From the NCBI RefSeq assembly GCF_001293395.1, contig NW_015438371.1, forward strand, positions 480,966-544,965: 64,000 bases of DNA. The letters are read 5' to 3'. Positions 39,628 to 51,500 of the stretch are shown piece by piece (position 1 is the stretch's first letter; every line of letters begins with the position of its first letter). The position numbers and the translations under genes are program-made. The notes beneath the pieces were generated by a model. That model searched no databases. It saw only the letters and a list, made by a program, of their open reading frames with translations, and was not told where the DNA came from. The stretch is from Leptomonas pyrrhocoris (lineage: Eukaryota; Euglenozoa; Kinetoplastea; Trypanosomatida; Trypanosomatidae).

Positions 39628-39910
39628 ACAGACAAAGAGAGAGGGAGAGAGAAGAGATAAGAACACAGGTTAAAAACAAAATATTATGTGAGGGAACAAT
39701 ATATCTCATAGCGCAACGGGTGACCCTTCCATGGCACCTCGTTCCCTATGCGATGAAAAGAAGCACATGCAGATTCATATGAATAATAATAATAATAATA
39801 ATAGTAGTAGTAAGTTAAGCCAAGTAAGTCAACACGTTCACCGTGCAGTTTCAGCCGCCGCGATGAAACAAACAATCAAACAAATCCCACGAGATTACTC
39901 TGTGGCTCCT
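38751..39910 (-). other. Intergenic stretch, no gene seen
   Basis: Contains a CA microsatellite (39587-39619), CGTGTT repeats near 39227-39260 and an AAT/AGT repeat near 39782-39813. No convincing gene. It should hold the 3' UTR of the cullin gene. Confidence 0.6.
39587..39619. repeat. (CA)n microsatellite
   Basis: Thirty-three bases of uninterrupted CA in the spacer downstream of the cullin gene. Confidence 0.95.
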
Positions 39911-42900
39911 CTACGAGACATACACAAACTCGTTCGGATCGTCTGCGCTGCGCCGCACGTAATCGCGGTCGACGAGACCTTCCAGCTGCGCCTTCACATC
40001 ACGTCGAGTCGGCACAAACTGCCGTGACAGCTGCGTCACGACGGTCTGAAACAGATCCTCAAACAACACCACGCGCCGACTCTTCAACACCCGCACCAGC
40101 GCCGTGTCCAGCAACAAACGACGGGACGCGTTCACGTGCCGATGTACCACCGCATCCTCCGACTCCAATGCTGGAGTGACTCTTCCTCCTCCTGCGGCCG
40201 CTGCTGCTGCGTCTGCGCCTTCCGTCGCGGAGGGCATCGCCCGATCCGCCGCAGCTTCACTCGAAGGGAGACCCGTCAACCGCGTCTTGGGCAGTGGCAG
40301 GCGGATCTTGCGCAGTTTGTGCGTGTAGGTTGGGTTCAAGGTAAAACTGTCGTTCTCCGTCATGGCGGCCGCGGACGCGCTCACGTCCTTCACCGCCTTC
40401 GCCGCGGCATTAGCAGGAATGTACCGAAGCAAGTTGAAGGCACGGTGCTGGGAGAGTAAGTGAAGATGTGTGCGCAGGGCGTGAAAAGGCATTCCCACCC
40501 GTCGGGCGATCTGCGCGCCGGTGATCGACCCTGCGCAGCCGGGGCGTGCGTTGTAGGCGTCGCTAACGACCAGCAGCAGCGTTGACAGGAGCGTGCTCGC
40601 GACAATCTGCTTCTTGGCGCCCGACGCCATCTCCGCCGTCAGCGTCGCCGTACCGAGGCTGAACACCCACAGGAGCGTGCGGGAAGGGTGAATGGTGGCG
40701 TAGTAGCCGCGAAACACGTCCATGCCCTGCTGCAAAGAGACGTGCGGCGTCAAGGGCGGCATCGTGTACATGGGCCACTGGGCTGAGGTGATGAGCTGCA
40801 CGTGAATTGGCGCCGAGAGCGCCGCAAAGGCCGGCTCCTGTTCAAAGAGGTCGCGTGTGCGCTGCGTGCCCTCGTAGTCGCGTAGCATCGCCTCGAAGGC
40901 GTGTGTGCCCGTGGCACCGAGGTACGACTGCAGACAGCTCACGAGCTGCCGCTCCGCCTCCAGGTTCAACAAGCCGGAGGAGGAGGAGGACGGCGGCGTG
41001 GCGGGCTCCAGCTCTCGCCCCGCAGCCGCAACAGTAGTAGACGGCGGAGCAGCCGACCCGGACGTGCCCAACAAGCGTCGTGCCAGACACAGTCGGTAGT
41101 GCTCGAGAAAGGTATCCTTGTCTTCCAGCAACGACACCAGCCGGCCGATGAGACGCAGGCGTTTAAAGATGTCGCCACTCACCACACGGCCACCGCCGCG
41201 CTCCTGCGTGAGAAAGGCGTCGGCGTAGCGGGCCAGCAGCACCGACAGCTGCAGCCGCTGCACGGCTTGTGGATGGCGGGTGGCGAGAGAGACGAGCGGC
41301 AGCGTTGCGTGCCGAGCATCACGGCTCAGCAACACGCTGGGCAAATCCGGTGTGGGTGTGGCGGGGGAGGTGGTGGCGCCGTCTTCATTCGTGCTTGCCG
41401 AGGTCGCCGCTGCCGCGGCTGCCGCCATCAGCATCTCCTGTGCCCGGTGTTGCGCCGCTCGCAGCGACCCCTTCTTGGTCCACCGCGTGGGACACATCAC
41501 CTCCTCCACCGCGTCCTCCACGGCTTGGCGAAGAAGGGGTTGGCTCTGAAACGTCGTCTCTACGAGTTCGGTGTAGCGGTCGATGAGGTCGACGAGCGCA
41601 GTCGCGAGCTGAACGCCGGCGTTGGCCACGGCCGCAGCGGCGGCCGCAGGTCCGACGGGGGGCTGCGGTGACAAAGGACCAGCGGAGACAGCCGTCGTTT
41701 TGTCGACGTAGTCTTCAAACAGGTCCGCGGCGTCGCGGATAAATTTGGTGATGAAGACGGCCGCCATCAGCACAAAGCACTCATCCACCGTGACGTCACT
41801 GAAGAGGCTGTAGAGGACCTGCAGGGCCGCCACCGCCGGCGGTGCAGAAGCTGCACCCAACGCACTTTGGTCCCCCATGCTCTGCCCATGCGTCTGCACG
41901 ACCTCCGGCGATGTGCCGACGAGGTCGCCTCCTGCGCGTGTTGCTTTCGCTGCTGCCGCCTCTGCTGCCGTCTCTCCCGTCGTAGGTGTAGGAGTCGTCG
42001 TGGGAGAGCCCGTGACAGGGTCGTGGTGGGTAGCAGACTGCGGTGTTGTCGGCTCGCTGATGTCGCCCCCACCCACCCGCGCCCCGACTCGCTCCACCAA
42101 CAGTTCACTACTGCCACGACCCAGTGCGGAGAGTCCAGCGCTCGCCGCACTCGCCGCGGCTGTTGCCGAGCTGATCACCGCCGAGGCGCTACTCACGCGC
42201 TCCCATCGCCAGCTGCTGTTCTCCTCCCGGTGAGGGGCTGCAGCTGTCGTGTCCTCAACCCACGCCGTAGCCAGAGGGGCTTGCGAGGGATTTCCGCGGC
42301 TCTGCCGGTCAGACGGTAGGAGGCGTGGGGGCGGGTGGCGTGGAAAGGCCGAGATGAAGTGCTGCTCTGCGCTGCGCCGCCCGACCTGCATCGATGCCTC
42401 CAAGAACTCGCTGGCTTCCTTGACGAGAGAATGGCTGGTGGACGGGGAGGGGGTGAGAAAGGAACTGGTGTTGCCGGCCACCGGGCCGAGCAGCGCCGCC
42501 GATACACCACCACCACCACTAACACCACCGGAAACCTGAGGGGCCAAGGCAAGGTCATTGCGCTTCACGCTGGAACTCCATTCGTCCAGCAACGCACGCA
42601 GACCAAACTGACGATCCAGCAGAATGTTGCGGTGCTGCTCCACCACGAGCACCTCATTCAATGCGGAACGCAAGGCGGTGTGGAGGAAGGGCAGCTGCAC
42701 CCGTCGCCACACGTGCGTCTCCAACTCCTTCACGGCCACCGCCCACTCTACGTAGTGGTGGCGGCCGTCCTCGGTGCGTCGGTGGGCATCACTGGCGCAG
42801 CGGTAGAAGCTGTAGATGCCGGCGACGTATTCATTCCCCATGTCCTCCATCACCATCACGGCCAGGGGCTTGGCGGTTTCCTTGACAATGGTGCCGTTGC

Positions 42901-45900
42901 GCAGCCGGCGATCCGCCGCAAGACCCTCCCACTGCTTCAGCGCCTGCGTGGTGAGGTTGTGTGCGGCGGTGTGGCCCTCCAGGCGATCGCGCAGCTCCAC
43001 CGTGCCGCGGAGGTCCACGACGACCATCGACACCCCCGGCGAGCTCAGCGGAGAGGCCCCTGCGGAACTGGGGCTGTCGAGAACGCGCGCCGTGTCCTCC
43101 CCATCCAGTGCCTTGTCGGCGACCGAGAGGCCGCCGCCGCCGCCTTCCGAGTTCACCGAGCGCGCCACGCACGAGACACTGGGACGACGGTTTTCAAAGG
43201 CGGAAGGGTGGCCGGCAGCCTCAACGCTGTCGCCCGGACTCGTCGTCTGCAGCGGCGTTGACCGCGGCTCCTCCTTGGCCGCGGAGGCCTCGCCGTGCTG
43301 CCGTTTGCTGGAGAACAGGGAAAGAAGGCGCCGTCGACGGCTGACGTGGTAGCGCGAGTCGTTAAGGCGGTCTGCTGCTGCAGCAGTCGTTGCAGCGGTC
43401 GGGGAGGTGGTGGAAGGGGCCCGGCTCTGCATCTCTAACGAGTCCAGGCGAGGTGTACTCCCCACGCTGCTGGCACTGCTGTCTGTCCCACCCCCACCAG
43501 CACCGACGCCGCGGCCACGACTGTTGGTGCGACTGCGCGACGTCTCGACCAGTGCGTGCGAGGTGAGGGCGGCGGCGGCGGCGTTGCTGCTTGTGGTGTT
43601 GGTTACGGTGGCTCCGCCGACGCCCCAGCTGATCGGTTTTGGCTGTTGCTGCTGCTGGGCTACCATGTACGAGGAGGTAGACTGCACCAGCACCACCAGC
43701 TCCGCCATGATGTTGTAGGTGGCTTGAATGAGCTCCATCTGTTCCCACGCGATCTGCCCCGTCGTTTCGAAGACCTCGCGCACGTACTGCGTGAGGTACC
43801 GCAGCTCCAGCACGAGAAGGGGGTGTAGCGGCTCGTAGACGGTGACGTAGAACACTTTAAAACACATGAGGGTGATGGTGTCCATCCCGTAGCGTCGGGT
43901 GTAGTACTGATCTAGGTACCGAAAGCAGGAGAGGACGACACCGCGAAAGATCAGAAAGGTCTGCCACTCCTGGATGAAGGTGTAGCACAGACTGAAGCGA
44001 CGGGCGCCGTAGACGTTCGACCCGGCGGCGTCGCCGCTGCAATGCGGTAACGTGTGTGGTGGACTCAGCGCCCGCGGGGAAGAGGACTGACGCAGCGGCA
44101 CCGCTGTCTCACGTCCGGTGTTGCACCATCCATGACCGCTGCTGCTGCTTGCCTGACGCGGCAGGGAGGCCGGGCTAGGGCCTCCGCTGCTCACGCCCGC
44201 AGCAAAGGTTGGCGAGGCGGGCGCACTCGCGCTGCCGCCTCTTTTCATCGGCAAGGAGGCAGTGGTGCAGCCTCCGCTTGACGCTGTCACTGCTGCTGCT
44301 GCTGCTGCTGGCTGCTGCTGTTGTGCAGGGGACGGTACGGTCGTAGCCGCCGTTGCCGCCGCCCCTTCCTCGAGCTCTGCGGGCCCCACGTAGGTTTCAT
44401 TCGACGGCTCCATGGAGAGAAAAGGAGAGCCGACGTCTTCGGCGCTCGCCAAGGACGCGGAGGAGGGAGACACAAAGTTGGCCGACGGCACCGCGGTGGA
44501 GTCTTCTGTCTCGTCATCGGCAACATTCGGCGGGCCGGCAACCTGATGCGCCGGGGGTGGGCCCCCGCGATGACCACCACCACCACCACCACCGCGGCGA
44601 CGACGACGGTGATCACGCCTCGGCCCCGACGCGCTCCCGCCCGTCAGCGTGCGACTCCCCTCCCCCTCGCTGTGCTCCGCGCCGTGGCTCGAAGGCGGCG
44701 ACGAAAGGGAGGAGTTCATGGTGTGCAGGGAGTCGCCATCACCGGCGTCGTCGCTGGTGTGGGTGCGCGCGCTAGCATATCCTGAGGCCGGCGGCTGCGG
44801 CGGCACTGGTGACGACTTCGCGAGCTTGCTCGTCGCTGCTGCCGCCGCCACCTCCACCCCACCGTGTGCCTTCAAGGGCAGTGGGCGGCTGCGCTTCGGG
44901 GGGCGGCGAGCCGCAGCGACGGTATTCGCCTCGCATAGGACTTCCTCCTCGTCATTCACGAGCACCCGGCCCGTCTTGGAAGCAACGCGGGTGTGGTGGG
45001 ATGAGATGGCGCTCGGCGGCGCTGTCGAGGTGGCGGTGCGCGTGTCGGTGGTGGCCGACAGCGAGCGGGTAGACGACGCAGTGGAGACGGTGCTGCGCAC
45101 GGTGCTCTGACGCGACAGCACCGGCGGGGAAACCGGCGGGCTCTGCGACGAGCCCGGAAGCGGAGAGCGCGACACCGACATGTTCGACGGCGTGGCTGCG
45201 GTGGTGCCGGCGCTCAGGTTGGTTTGAATCCTCAGACCTGTCACGCGTGCCACGGTGACGGCGGGGGAGGAGGCGGAATGGAAGGACTGGGGTGCCGGTG
45301 GTGGCGGCGGCGCCATCAACCCCGATCCGCTGTTGCTGCGCACGGTGCTGTCGAAGCCCTCAAAGGCAGAGTGGAGTTCATTCGGGGCGGAGGCCACGCT
45401 GCTGTGGTGGCGTGTGACGGCTGCGGCACCCGCGTTGTCGCTGCTGGTGCCGACGGAAGTCTGCAGTGGGGTGCTGGGCCGCGAGGTGGAGGACCACCCT
45501 GTGCGACCGCGGAGGAGCTGCGCTACGGAGGTGGGGGCCGGCGTCAGCGGCAGTGCGGGTGATGATGCTTGCCGACAGAGCTCCACCACGCCCCTCTCCT
45601 CGTCCACGTCCTCGTGGGGCCCACTCACCACCGGCGACGCCGCGCGGTGCGAGGACTGGAAGAGACGCCGCATGAAGCCAAAGGAGCTATTGTTGCCGGT
45701 GTTCGCCGCGGCGTTGCCCTGGTGGTGGCCGGCTACACTGCCGTTGAAGGAGGAGTTGCGACTCATGTCCTTCGACTGGCGAGCGCGGGCACTTCCACCG
45801 CCACCACCGCCGCCGCCACCAGTTGCGATGCTTCGAAAGCGTCCCCAACCACCAAAGCTGCCACCGCTATTCCCGCTGCCGCTCGCACTCTGTTGCGCCT

Positions 45901-46831
45901 GCACTTGTTGATGATGCTGTTGGTGCTGCTGCTGTTGGGTGCTGCAGACGCCCCCACTGCCGCCCAGTCGCACGGACGCACTCGCGACCTCGTCCACGAT
46001 GCTGTCCTCCGTCCCCGTCAGGAACTGTATTCGGCTGTGGTCGACGTTCTGCAAAATGGGAAAGAGCACGTGCGACTCTAAGAGGTGCAGCAGGAGAAGG
46101 GCAAGGCGGGTGTAAAGCTCGCGGGACTTGGCCGGGCTGCCGCTGCAGGCGTTGTAGATGACGGTGTACCATCCCATGCGGTGCCGCGGCGTCCGCAGCG
46201 GCCGCAGCGCGCTCTCGTCGCCTGTCTGCAGGGTGGTGTAAACGGCGAAGAGGTAACGATCGATGTTGGTCCAGAGCGACTCGAAGTTCATCGTCGTGGC
46301 CTCGCCGCTTGCACCGGAAGAGGACGCCGCTGCAGAGGAGGTCGAGGGGAGTTGTGGGTGGACAGCGGTGACGGGCAGGCTAATCGACGCATTACCTGCT
46401 CCGGCGCTACCACTGCTAGCGTCACGCTGCGGTATGTCCGTCATCTCCATCGGCGTTGCCGAGCCGTGGACGTCGTCCGTGTCGTCGACGCTCGGGGCGT
46501 AGTTGCTCGCCGTGCGAGAGAGCCCGCCCTCGACGCGATGCAGCGTCGATTCGCGGATGCTGCGGGACAACAGCAGCGGGGTGGTGATACCCGCAAACCC
46601 GTCCGAGAAAAGGTTCTGCGTGGGCGACGCCAGCAGTGGACGGCTACTACCGACCGCCGGCACGCCGGTGAGGCAGGCGGCTCCGGCGGAGCTGACGGGC
46701 ACGGTGGCGATGGGCACGGAGCTGCGCTGAACGCTGTACAGGGGGGAGTTGTAATGCCGCTGTGCGAGTAAAGACAGGTCGGACTGCGGCAGCGCGGCGG
46801 GGGAGGGGGGTCGCTCCGCAGAGCCGTACAT
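39911..46831 (-). CDS. Giant cullin (ubiquitin-ligase scaffold), 2306 aa
   Basis: A cullin about three times the normal length (700-800 aa). The conserved parts are in cullin order, separated by Ser/Ala/Gly/Pro-rich insertions. A first N-terminal cullin-repeat helix bundle (FESLWTNIDRYLFAVYTTLQ) is near 178-290. A second block, RRFSLCYTFIQEWQTFLIFR, is near 945 and continues with the YYTRRYGMDTITLM stretch. A third, ETAKPLAVMVMEDMGNEYVA, is near 1290. The cullin homology domain begins near 1850 (GDIFKRLRLIGRLVSLLEDK; DTFLEHYRLCLARRLLG). The winged-helix end (LLLDTALVRVLKSRRVVLFE) contains Lys2250, which matches the neddylation lysine in the family's VRIMKSRK motif. The protein ends D-YVRR...FVYVS, like other cullins. 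So it should be a NEDD8-modified RING-ligase scaffold in cytosol or nucleus. Substrate adaptors cannot be predicted from sequence. Confidence 0.93.
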   Translation of the reverse strand: MYGSAERPPSPAALPQSDLSLLAQRHYNSPLYSVQRSSVPIATVPVSSAGAACLTGVPAVGSSRPLLASPTQNLFSDGFAGITTPLLLSRSIRESTLHRVEGGLSRTASNYAPSVDDTDDVHGSATPMEMTDIPQRDASSGSAGAGNASISLPVTAVHPQLPSTSSAAASSSGASGEATTMNFESLWTNIDRYLFAVYTTLQTGDESALRPLRTPRHRMGWYTVIYNACSGSPAKSRELYTRLALLLLHLLESHVLFPILQNVDHSRIQFLTGTEDSIVDEVASASVRLGGSGGVCSTQQQQHQQHHQQVQAQQSASGSGNSGGSFGGWGRFRSIATGGGGGGGGGSARARQSKDMSRNSSFNGSVAGHHQGNAAANTGNNSSFGFMRRLFQSSHRAASPVVSGPHEDVDEERGVVELCRQASSPALPLTPAPTSVAQLLRGRTGWSSTSRPSTPLQTSVGTSSDNAGAAAVTRHHSSVASAPNELHSAFEGFDSTVRSNSGSGLMAPPPPPAPQSFHSASSPAVTVARVTGLRIQTNLSAGTTAATPSNMSVSRSPLPGSSQSPPVSPPVLSRQSTVRSTVSTASSTRSLSATTDTRTATSTAPPSAISSHHTRVASKTGRVLVNDEEEVLCEANTVAAARRPPKRSRPLPLKAHGGVEVAAAAATSKLAKSSPVPPQPPASGYASARTHTSDDAGDGDSLHTMNSSLSSPPSSHGAEHSEGEGSRTLTGGSASGPRRDHRRRRRGGGGGGGHRGGPPPAHQVAGPPNVADDETEDSTAVPSANFVSPSSASLASAEDVGSPFLSMEPSNETYVGPAELEEGAAATAATTVPSPAQQQQPAAAAAAVTASSGGCTTASLPMKRGGSASAPASPTFAAGVSSGGPSPASLPRQASSSSGHGWCNTGRETAVPLRQSSSPRALSPPHTLPHCSGDAAGSNVYGARRFSLCYTFIQEWQTFLIFRGVVLSCFRYLDQYYTRRYGMDTITLMCFKVFYVTVYEPLHPLLVLELRYLTQYVREVFETTGQIAWEQMELIQATYNIMAELVVLVQSTSSYMVAQQQQQPKPISWGVGGATVTNTTSSNAAAAALTSHALVETSRSRTNSRGRGVGAGGGGTDSSASSVGSTPRLDSLEMQSRAPSTTSPTAATTAAAADRLNDSRYHVSRRRRLLSLFSSKRQHGEASAAKEEPRSTPLQTTSPGDSVEAAGHPSAFENRRPSVSCVARSVNSEGGGGGLSVADKALDGEDTARVLDSPSSAGASPLSSPGVSMVVVDLRGTVELRDRLEGHTAAHNLTTQALKQWEGLAADRRLRNGTIVKETAKPLAVMVMEDMGNEYVAGIYSFYRCASDAHRRTEDGRHHYVEWAVAVKELETHVWRRVQLPFLHTALRSALNEVLVVEQHRNILLDRQFGLRALLDEWSSSVKRNDLALAPQVSGGVSGGGGVSAALLGPVAGNTSSFLTPSPSTSHSLVKEASEFLEASMQVGRRSAEQHFISAFPRHPPPRLLPSDRQSRGNPSQAPLATAWVEDTTAAAPHREENSSWRWERVSSASAVISSATAAASAASAGLSALGRGSSELLVERVGARVGGGDISEPTTPQSATHHDPVTGSPTTTPTPTTGETAAEAAAAKATRAGGDLVGTSPEVVQTHGQSMGDQSALGAASAPPAVAALQVLYSLFSDVTVDECFVLMAAVFITKFIRDAADLFEDYVDKTTAVSAGPLSPQPPVGPAAAAAAVANAGVQLATALVDLIDRYTELVETTFQSQPLLRQAVEDAVEEVMCPTRWTKKGSLRAAQHRAQEMLMAAAAAAATSASTNEDGATTSPATPTPDLPSVLLSRDARHATLPLVSLATRHPQAVQRLQLSVLLARYADAFLTQERGGGRVVSGDIFKRLRLIGRLVSLLEDKDTFLEHYRLCLARRLLGTSGSAAPPSTTVAAAGRELEPATPPSSSSSGLLNLEAERQLVSCLQSYLGATGTHAFEAMLRDYEGTQRTRDLFEQEPAFAALSAPIHVQLITSAQWPMYTMPPLTPHVSLQQGMDVFRGYYATIHPSRTLLWVFSLGTATLTAEMASGAKKQIVASTLLSTLLLVVSDAYNARPGCAGSITGAQIARRVGMPFHALRTHLHLLSQHRAFNLLRYIPANAAAKAVKDVSASAAAMTENDSFTLNPTYTHKLRKIRLPLPKTRLTGLPSSEAAADRAMPSATEGADAAAAAAGGGRVTPALESEDAVVHRHVNASRRLLLDTALVRVLKSRRVVLFEDLFQTVVTQLSRQFVPTRRDVKAQLEGLVDRDYVRRSADDPNEFVYVS

Positions 46832-48555
46832 GATACGTACGAGCTTGTCAAAAAATAAACAACTTAATGAACAAATAAATAGAGCAGTTCACTACGCTGT
46901 TTCACTCGGGTCTCCTCGATATATATATATACTGCAATGGACACGTAATTGTGAATGCGAGTGCCTATCTTGTCGGACAGTTTCCCTTTTTTATCGTCTT
47001 TGCCCGACGCAGCGACATGAGGAAGAAAAACGTCTACAAAAAACCTTGAAAATGAAAAAAGGGATCGACAGCAACTGAAGTCAAAGTGCGGAAGACGCAC
47101 AAGACAACGCCTTTTGAGATAGACAACTGAATAAATAAATAAATAAATATATATATATATATAATATGAAACCGATCAATTCACCAATTAGGCAAACAGC
47201 CGTCGCTGAATGCGAAGTTGAAATCACCTCGAACGCTGCGCTTTCCTTTTCCGTTTACACAGTTGCCTGCAACTCTGAGTTCCGAAACCTTGGCAGGAAA
47301 GCTCGTCTTTAAAAAAATATATACAAAAATATATAGTTATCTGCGGCCTGTGGATGCGTGCGTGCGCCGGTGAATGCAGGCGAGAGAACGAAAGCTAAGG
47401 GCGTCTATTAAATCGGAAGCCGTTTTTCCTTCCACTGACAAGAGGGATCGAATGAATGAAAGAAAGTACCACAAACGTCAGAGCACACGCCGACAAGGCA
47501 CCGCCATACCCCGTGGTGAAAGAAGTACACCCCACGACACAATCCGTGGAGGAAACGTCGAGGTTCAATACTTGGCTTTTCTTTTTCTCACTGTGAGTAA
47601 AAGCTCTTCTTTTCCTTCTCTTCCGTTACAGCTGTGTATGGGCTATTGCCCCATGGAGGCCCCAGTGGAGGCAACAACAATAATAATAATAATCGGGAAG
47701 GGGTACGGAGAGAAAAGAAAGGTGCTGCTGTATGCCGTAGAGTTCGTCGTCTCGACCTTGTGTTTCCGTGCACCGTTGGATTCCCCTTTTTTTTTTTGGC
47801 GGCGGTGCCATTCATTCAGAATTCCGATTAGACGTCGTAGGGCAGCAAGCGAGGAAGAAGAAGTCAGGAGTCACACGGGTGTTAGAGGCGGTAGGCGTGT
47901 AGGGTGGGAGACGATGGCGAGGACGACGAGCAGAACAGACCCCAAGGTGCATCAGAAACTGAAGTTGCTTCCAACTCCTCACCGTTGTGCGCACCCCCCT
48001 CCCCCTTTCCAAAAAGCAAGAGAGCAAGAATTTCGTCACGTTGAGGGACCACAGCAGCAGCAGCAGCAGTGCAGGACACGAAGCGTCTTCGTGGCCAAAG
48101 ACCGCCCTTCCAGTCTTTTCATATATGTTTCGTTGTTGTGGTGAAACCTGTATTTTCATTTTCGCGTGTGTAAACAAAAAACAAACCACAAACCACAAAC
48201 GAGAGGCTTAACAAACCTCTTCGTGTCCACCAAACCATCGCACTAACACCACCACCAGCGAAAAAAGAAATAAAACATCAATAAAAACTCCCCCCATAGA
48301 AGCACCACGTCGTTGCACCTCTGTGTATGCGGCACCTTGACAGAAGAGAATAAAAAAGTGCCGTCCGCGTTCACGCGCGCACAGACGATTCGGTGCACTC
48401 ACAAGGTTTACCATCTCAACACTTCTTCCAGCAACACCAAGACAAAGAAGAGGCGGCAAGAGAGCTTTCATCGCCGCTGCCGTCAGGCACCACGTCGCCT
48501 CTTTTTTTCTTTAACTATAAGAAAGCTCCATTTTCCACCCACGTCATTGCGGTCC
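46832..48555 (-). other. Intergenic stretch (1.7 kb), no gene seen
   Basis: Contains AAAT repeats followed by a TA run (47129-47162), an AAT repeat near 47680-47693 and a CAG run at 48051-48069. Frames on the + strand here lack coding composition. T-rich sense-strand sequence near 46840-46880 should give the cullin acceptor (GACAAG about 18 nt before the ATG). Confidence 0.6.
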
Positions 48556-51500
48556 TCACTTGCTGCCCGGCCGTCCTCCGTTGCTGCCGCGTGGGCGGCT
48601 GCCGCCGCCACCGCCGCGGTTGTTGGACCGACCGCTCGACGAGCTGCTTCCGCCCTTCGCGCCGCCCTTCAGTGCCCCGAGCAGGGACTTCACGTCGCTC
48701 GACGTGGAGGTGCGAGGCGCTCCACCAGCACCGCCGCGACGCGCAGCAGACGGTGAGGAGGGCGACGGGCTGCGGTCACTCGAACCCACACCGGCACCGT
48801 CGGCTGCCTTCGACGCCGCTGCCGTTGCCGCGACGGGCCGTCGGCCGATGGCATTCGCCAAGATGTAATCGCTCGTGCCGCCGCGTGGAGTGGCGCTGCC
48901 GCCAGGCCCGTCGCCGCCGCTCTGCTGCGGTGGGCGGCGGCCCACGGCGCTGGACGAGGCCCGACCACCACCCATCAAGCTTGCCTCCTCTACGCTGCGG
49001 CCCTCTAGGACATTGCGCCAGTAGCGCTCCGCGTTGCGGCGGAATTCCTGCTCTATCGTCGTCGACGCCTCGCTCTCGAGCGCACGCGCGAGACCGAAGT
49101 TCGCTGCCTGCGCCTCCGCACGCGCCAGCGGGACCGTCTCGGCGTAGTCCTTTATTACCTTTTCGTAGAAGCTAAGCATCGGGGCGACACGGTAGAAGAA
49201 GCGGTTGAAGCTCGCAATGAGGCCCGGGTACTGGTGGCCGCCGCTCTCCTTCAGCAGGTGGGACAGCGCGGGATTGCTCGTGATGTCCTTGAAGGCGGGA
49301 GACGAGCGCAGGGCTCTGCTCAGCCCTTGGTCATCCGCCGAGGTCACGTACACCACGTCCTTCTCGCGGTGGGTGCGGTAGGTGAGCGACTTGCTGTTCG
49401 CCGCAATGAAGCCGGTCACCGGGGCACGCGTCGGACCGGCCTGGACACCGTAGCGGCGGAACTGATCGGCCGTCTCGATGGACTCCACAAGCGTGCTCTC
49501 AAACTGGAACGGACCGAGGTGTGGGGGGAGGAGGCGAATCTGCGTGTACTGCCCCGTCGCCCCGCCCCCGTCCAGCCGCCGTTCGTCGTCCCTTTCAAAG
49601 TACTCCACCGCGCTCGTCAGCTGCTCCGGACGGTTCGACATGTTCGCCAGAAACTTCACGAACGCCTCGATGGCCACGGTGATGTTCGGCACGAACTTGC
49701 CAGCCGTGTAGTCGTCAAACTTCTCCTGCACCTTCTTAAAGTTGTGCTCGTACACGGGCAAGAAGGCGTTCATGAACTCCTGTTGGAGCGTGGGGTTGGC
49801 CTTGTTTTGCCGAATGGCGTAGAAGACGTCCGCCGCGAGGCCGTCGCGACTCCACGCCAGCTCCTCCAGCACCTCCACCACCATCTTCTCCGAGCTGCCA
49901 CCACCACTGCCGCCACCGCCGCCGCTGCCGCCACGCTGGCGGGAGCTGTCGAGTAGGTGCTGCTGCACACTGCTGCTCAGGCCGTGACCACCGCGTTGCT
50001 GCTGCGGCGAAGCGCCGGTGCTGCCGCTGGAACTCGGCCCTGCCCAGCTGAGGATCAGCGACACCGGCACCGCAAAGTCATGAATACCGTCCAGCGGCTC
50101 CTTCTCCGGACACTGCGCGAGCCCGCGGGTGACGAGGGCGATGTTGTCCGCCGTGACGCGCATTTTGGCGAGCAGTCGCGCTAGTTCCTGCACCCGCACC
50201 AGCGTTGTCACGTTGCCGCTCGCCCGCTCAAGGCCGCGGTTGTTCTTCGCCGTGCGCTCGCTGATGACCGAGTCGGGGATGCCGCGGCCGACGATGCGGG
50301 CGAGGTCCGTCTGGAAGCGCTGCATGATGTCTTGCTGAATGAACTCCGTGTAGTTGTTGTCGGTCGGGCCGACGACGGAGCCGCTGCCGCTGCTGGCGCG
50401 CTGCACGAGGCCGACGATGTAGGGCTCATCACTGTCGCCGTGGTGGAACTGAGCGGCGTGGGCGAGCGCAAAGGCGTTGCGGTCCACGTCCGCCCAGATG
50501 TTGCCGTCGTGTGTTGTGGCGGCCCGGTCGGAGACGACAGACGGCACCGCGAGTCGAGGCACACCCACTGGAAGGCCGCTGTTGAACAGCTCCAGCTCGT
50601 CCTTCAAGTAGCGCTGCAGCACGTTGCGGAGCAGCAGCGATGGCGTGCGACCTTTTGTGCGCCACTCTTCCACCGAGAGCAGCAGGTGGCGTACGCTGGC
50701 GTCTGACTCACCGCACTGCTGCGCCGCCCAGGACTGAATATCTTGGTTGCCCAGCTTCTCATGAAAGAGCCGGACCAGCACGTTGCCGAGCCCGAGCGTC
50801 TGCACGCGCTGCTGCTCCGTGTCGAGGGTGTTAAAATGGGAGCTGTCGTGCTGCGGTGAGTGTCCGTGTGGGCCTAAGCCGAAGCCCTTGGCGTAGTCGG
50901 CCGCAATTTCACTGATGCGCTCGCCGATGCCGTAGGTTGTGCCGAACGGGGGCTTCTTGCCACCGAAGGGCAGCCGCGAGCTCTCGATGATGCGGCGCTC
51001 GCTCGAGTCGAGGAAGGCACGCTGCTCGCGGTTGTGCTGCTCCCAGCCGTACTCCAGCGGCGACCACCACGACTCATTCAGTCGGAGGGACTGCGTTTCT
51101 GTCGCGGACTTGGTGAAGTTGCCGGGGCGACGCCCGCTGATGTCCCGCAGGGCCTGCTCAATGGCGCCGACTTCCGCGTCGGAGATCGTCTCCGCCTCCC
51201 CCCAGCCGCGCTCCAACTCCTCGCGGTCCACCGTGGGCAGACCCGACACTCGCTGGTGCTCCCACTTACCCATAAACCGCACCGAGCGCTCGTGCCTCTC
51301 TGGGATAACGGCGAAGGCCTGCGGGTTCGTGAAGAACTGCCGGGCCAGCAGCCGGTCCTTGTACTCCTTCGTTTGGAAGTCGTCCTGTGTGGTGTGCTGT
51401 GCGTAGCCGAACTTCTTCACCTTGGGCGTGTACTTGCCTTGGATGAGCGACGCCCATTGCTCACGTTGAAAAGGGGCCTGCTCCAGCTCCTTCAGGCGCT

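Noticed and set aside
42335-43261. A 308-codon + strand frame inside the cullin gene
   Set aside because: It overlaps conserved cullin sequence on the opposite strand (block containing AVMVMEDMGNEY) and shows no domain of its own.
48051-48069. CAG run as a coding poly-Gln gene
   Set aside because: The surrounding + strand frame is antisense to the unit's direction and lacks coding composition.
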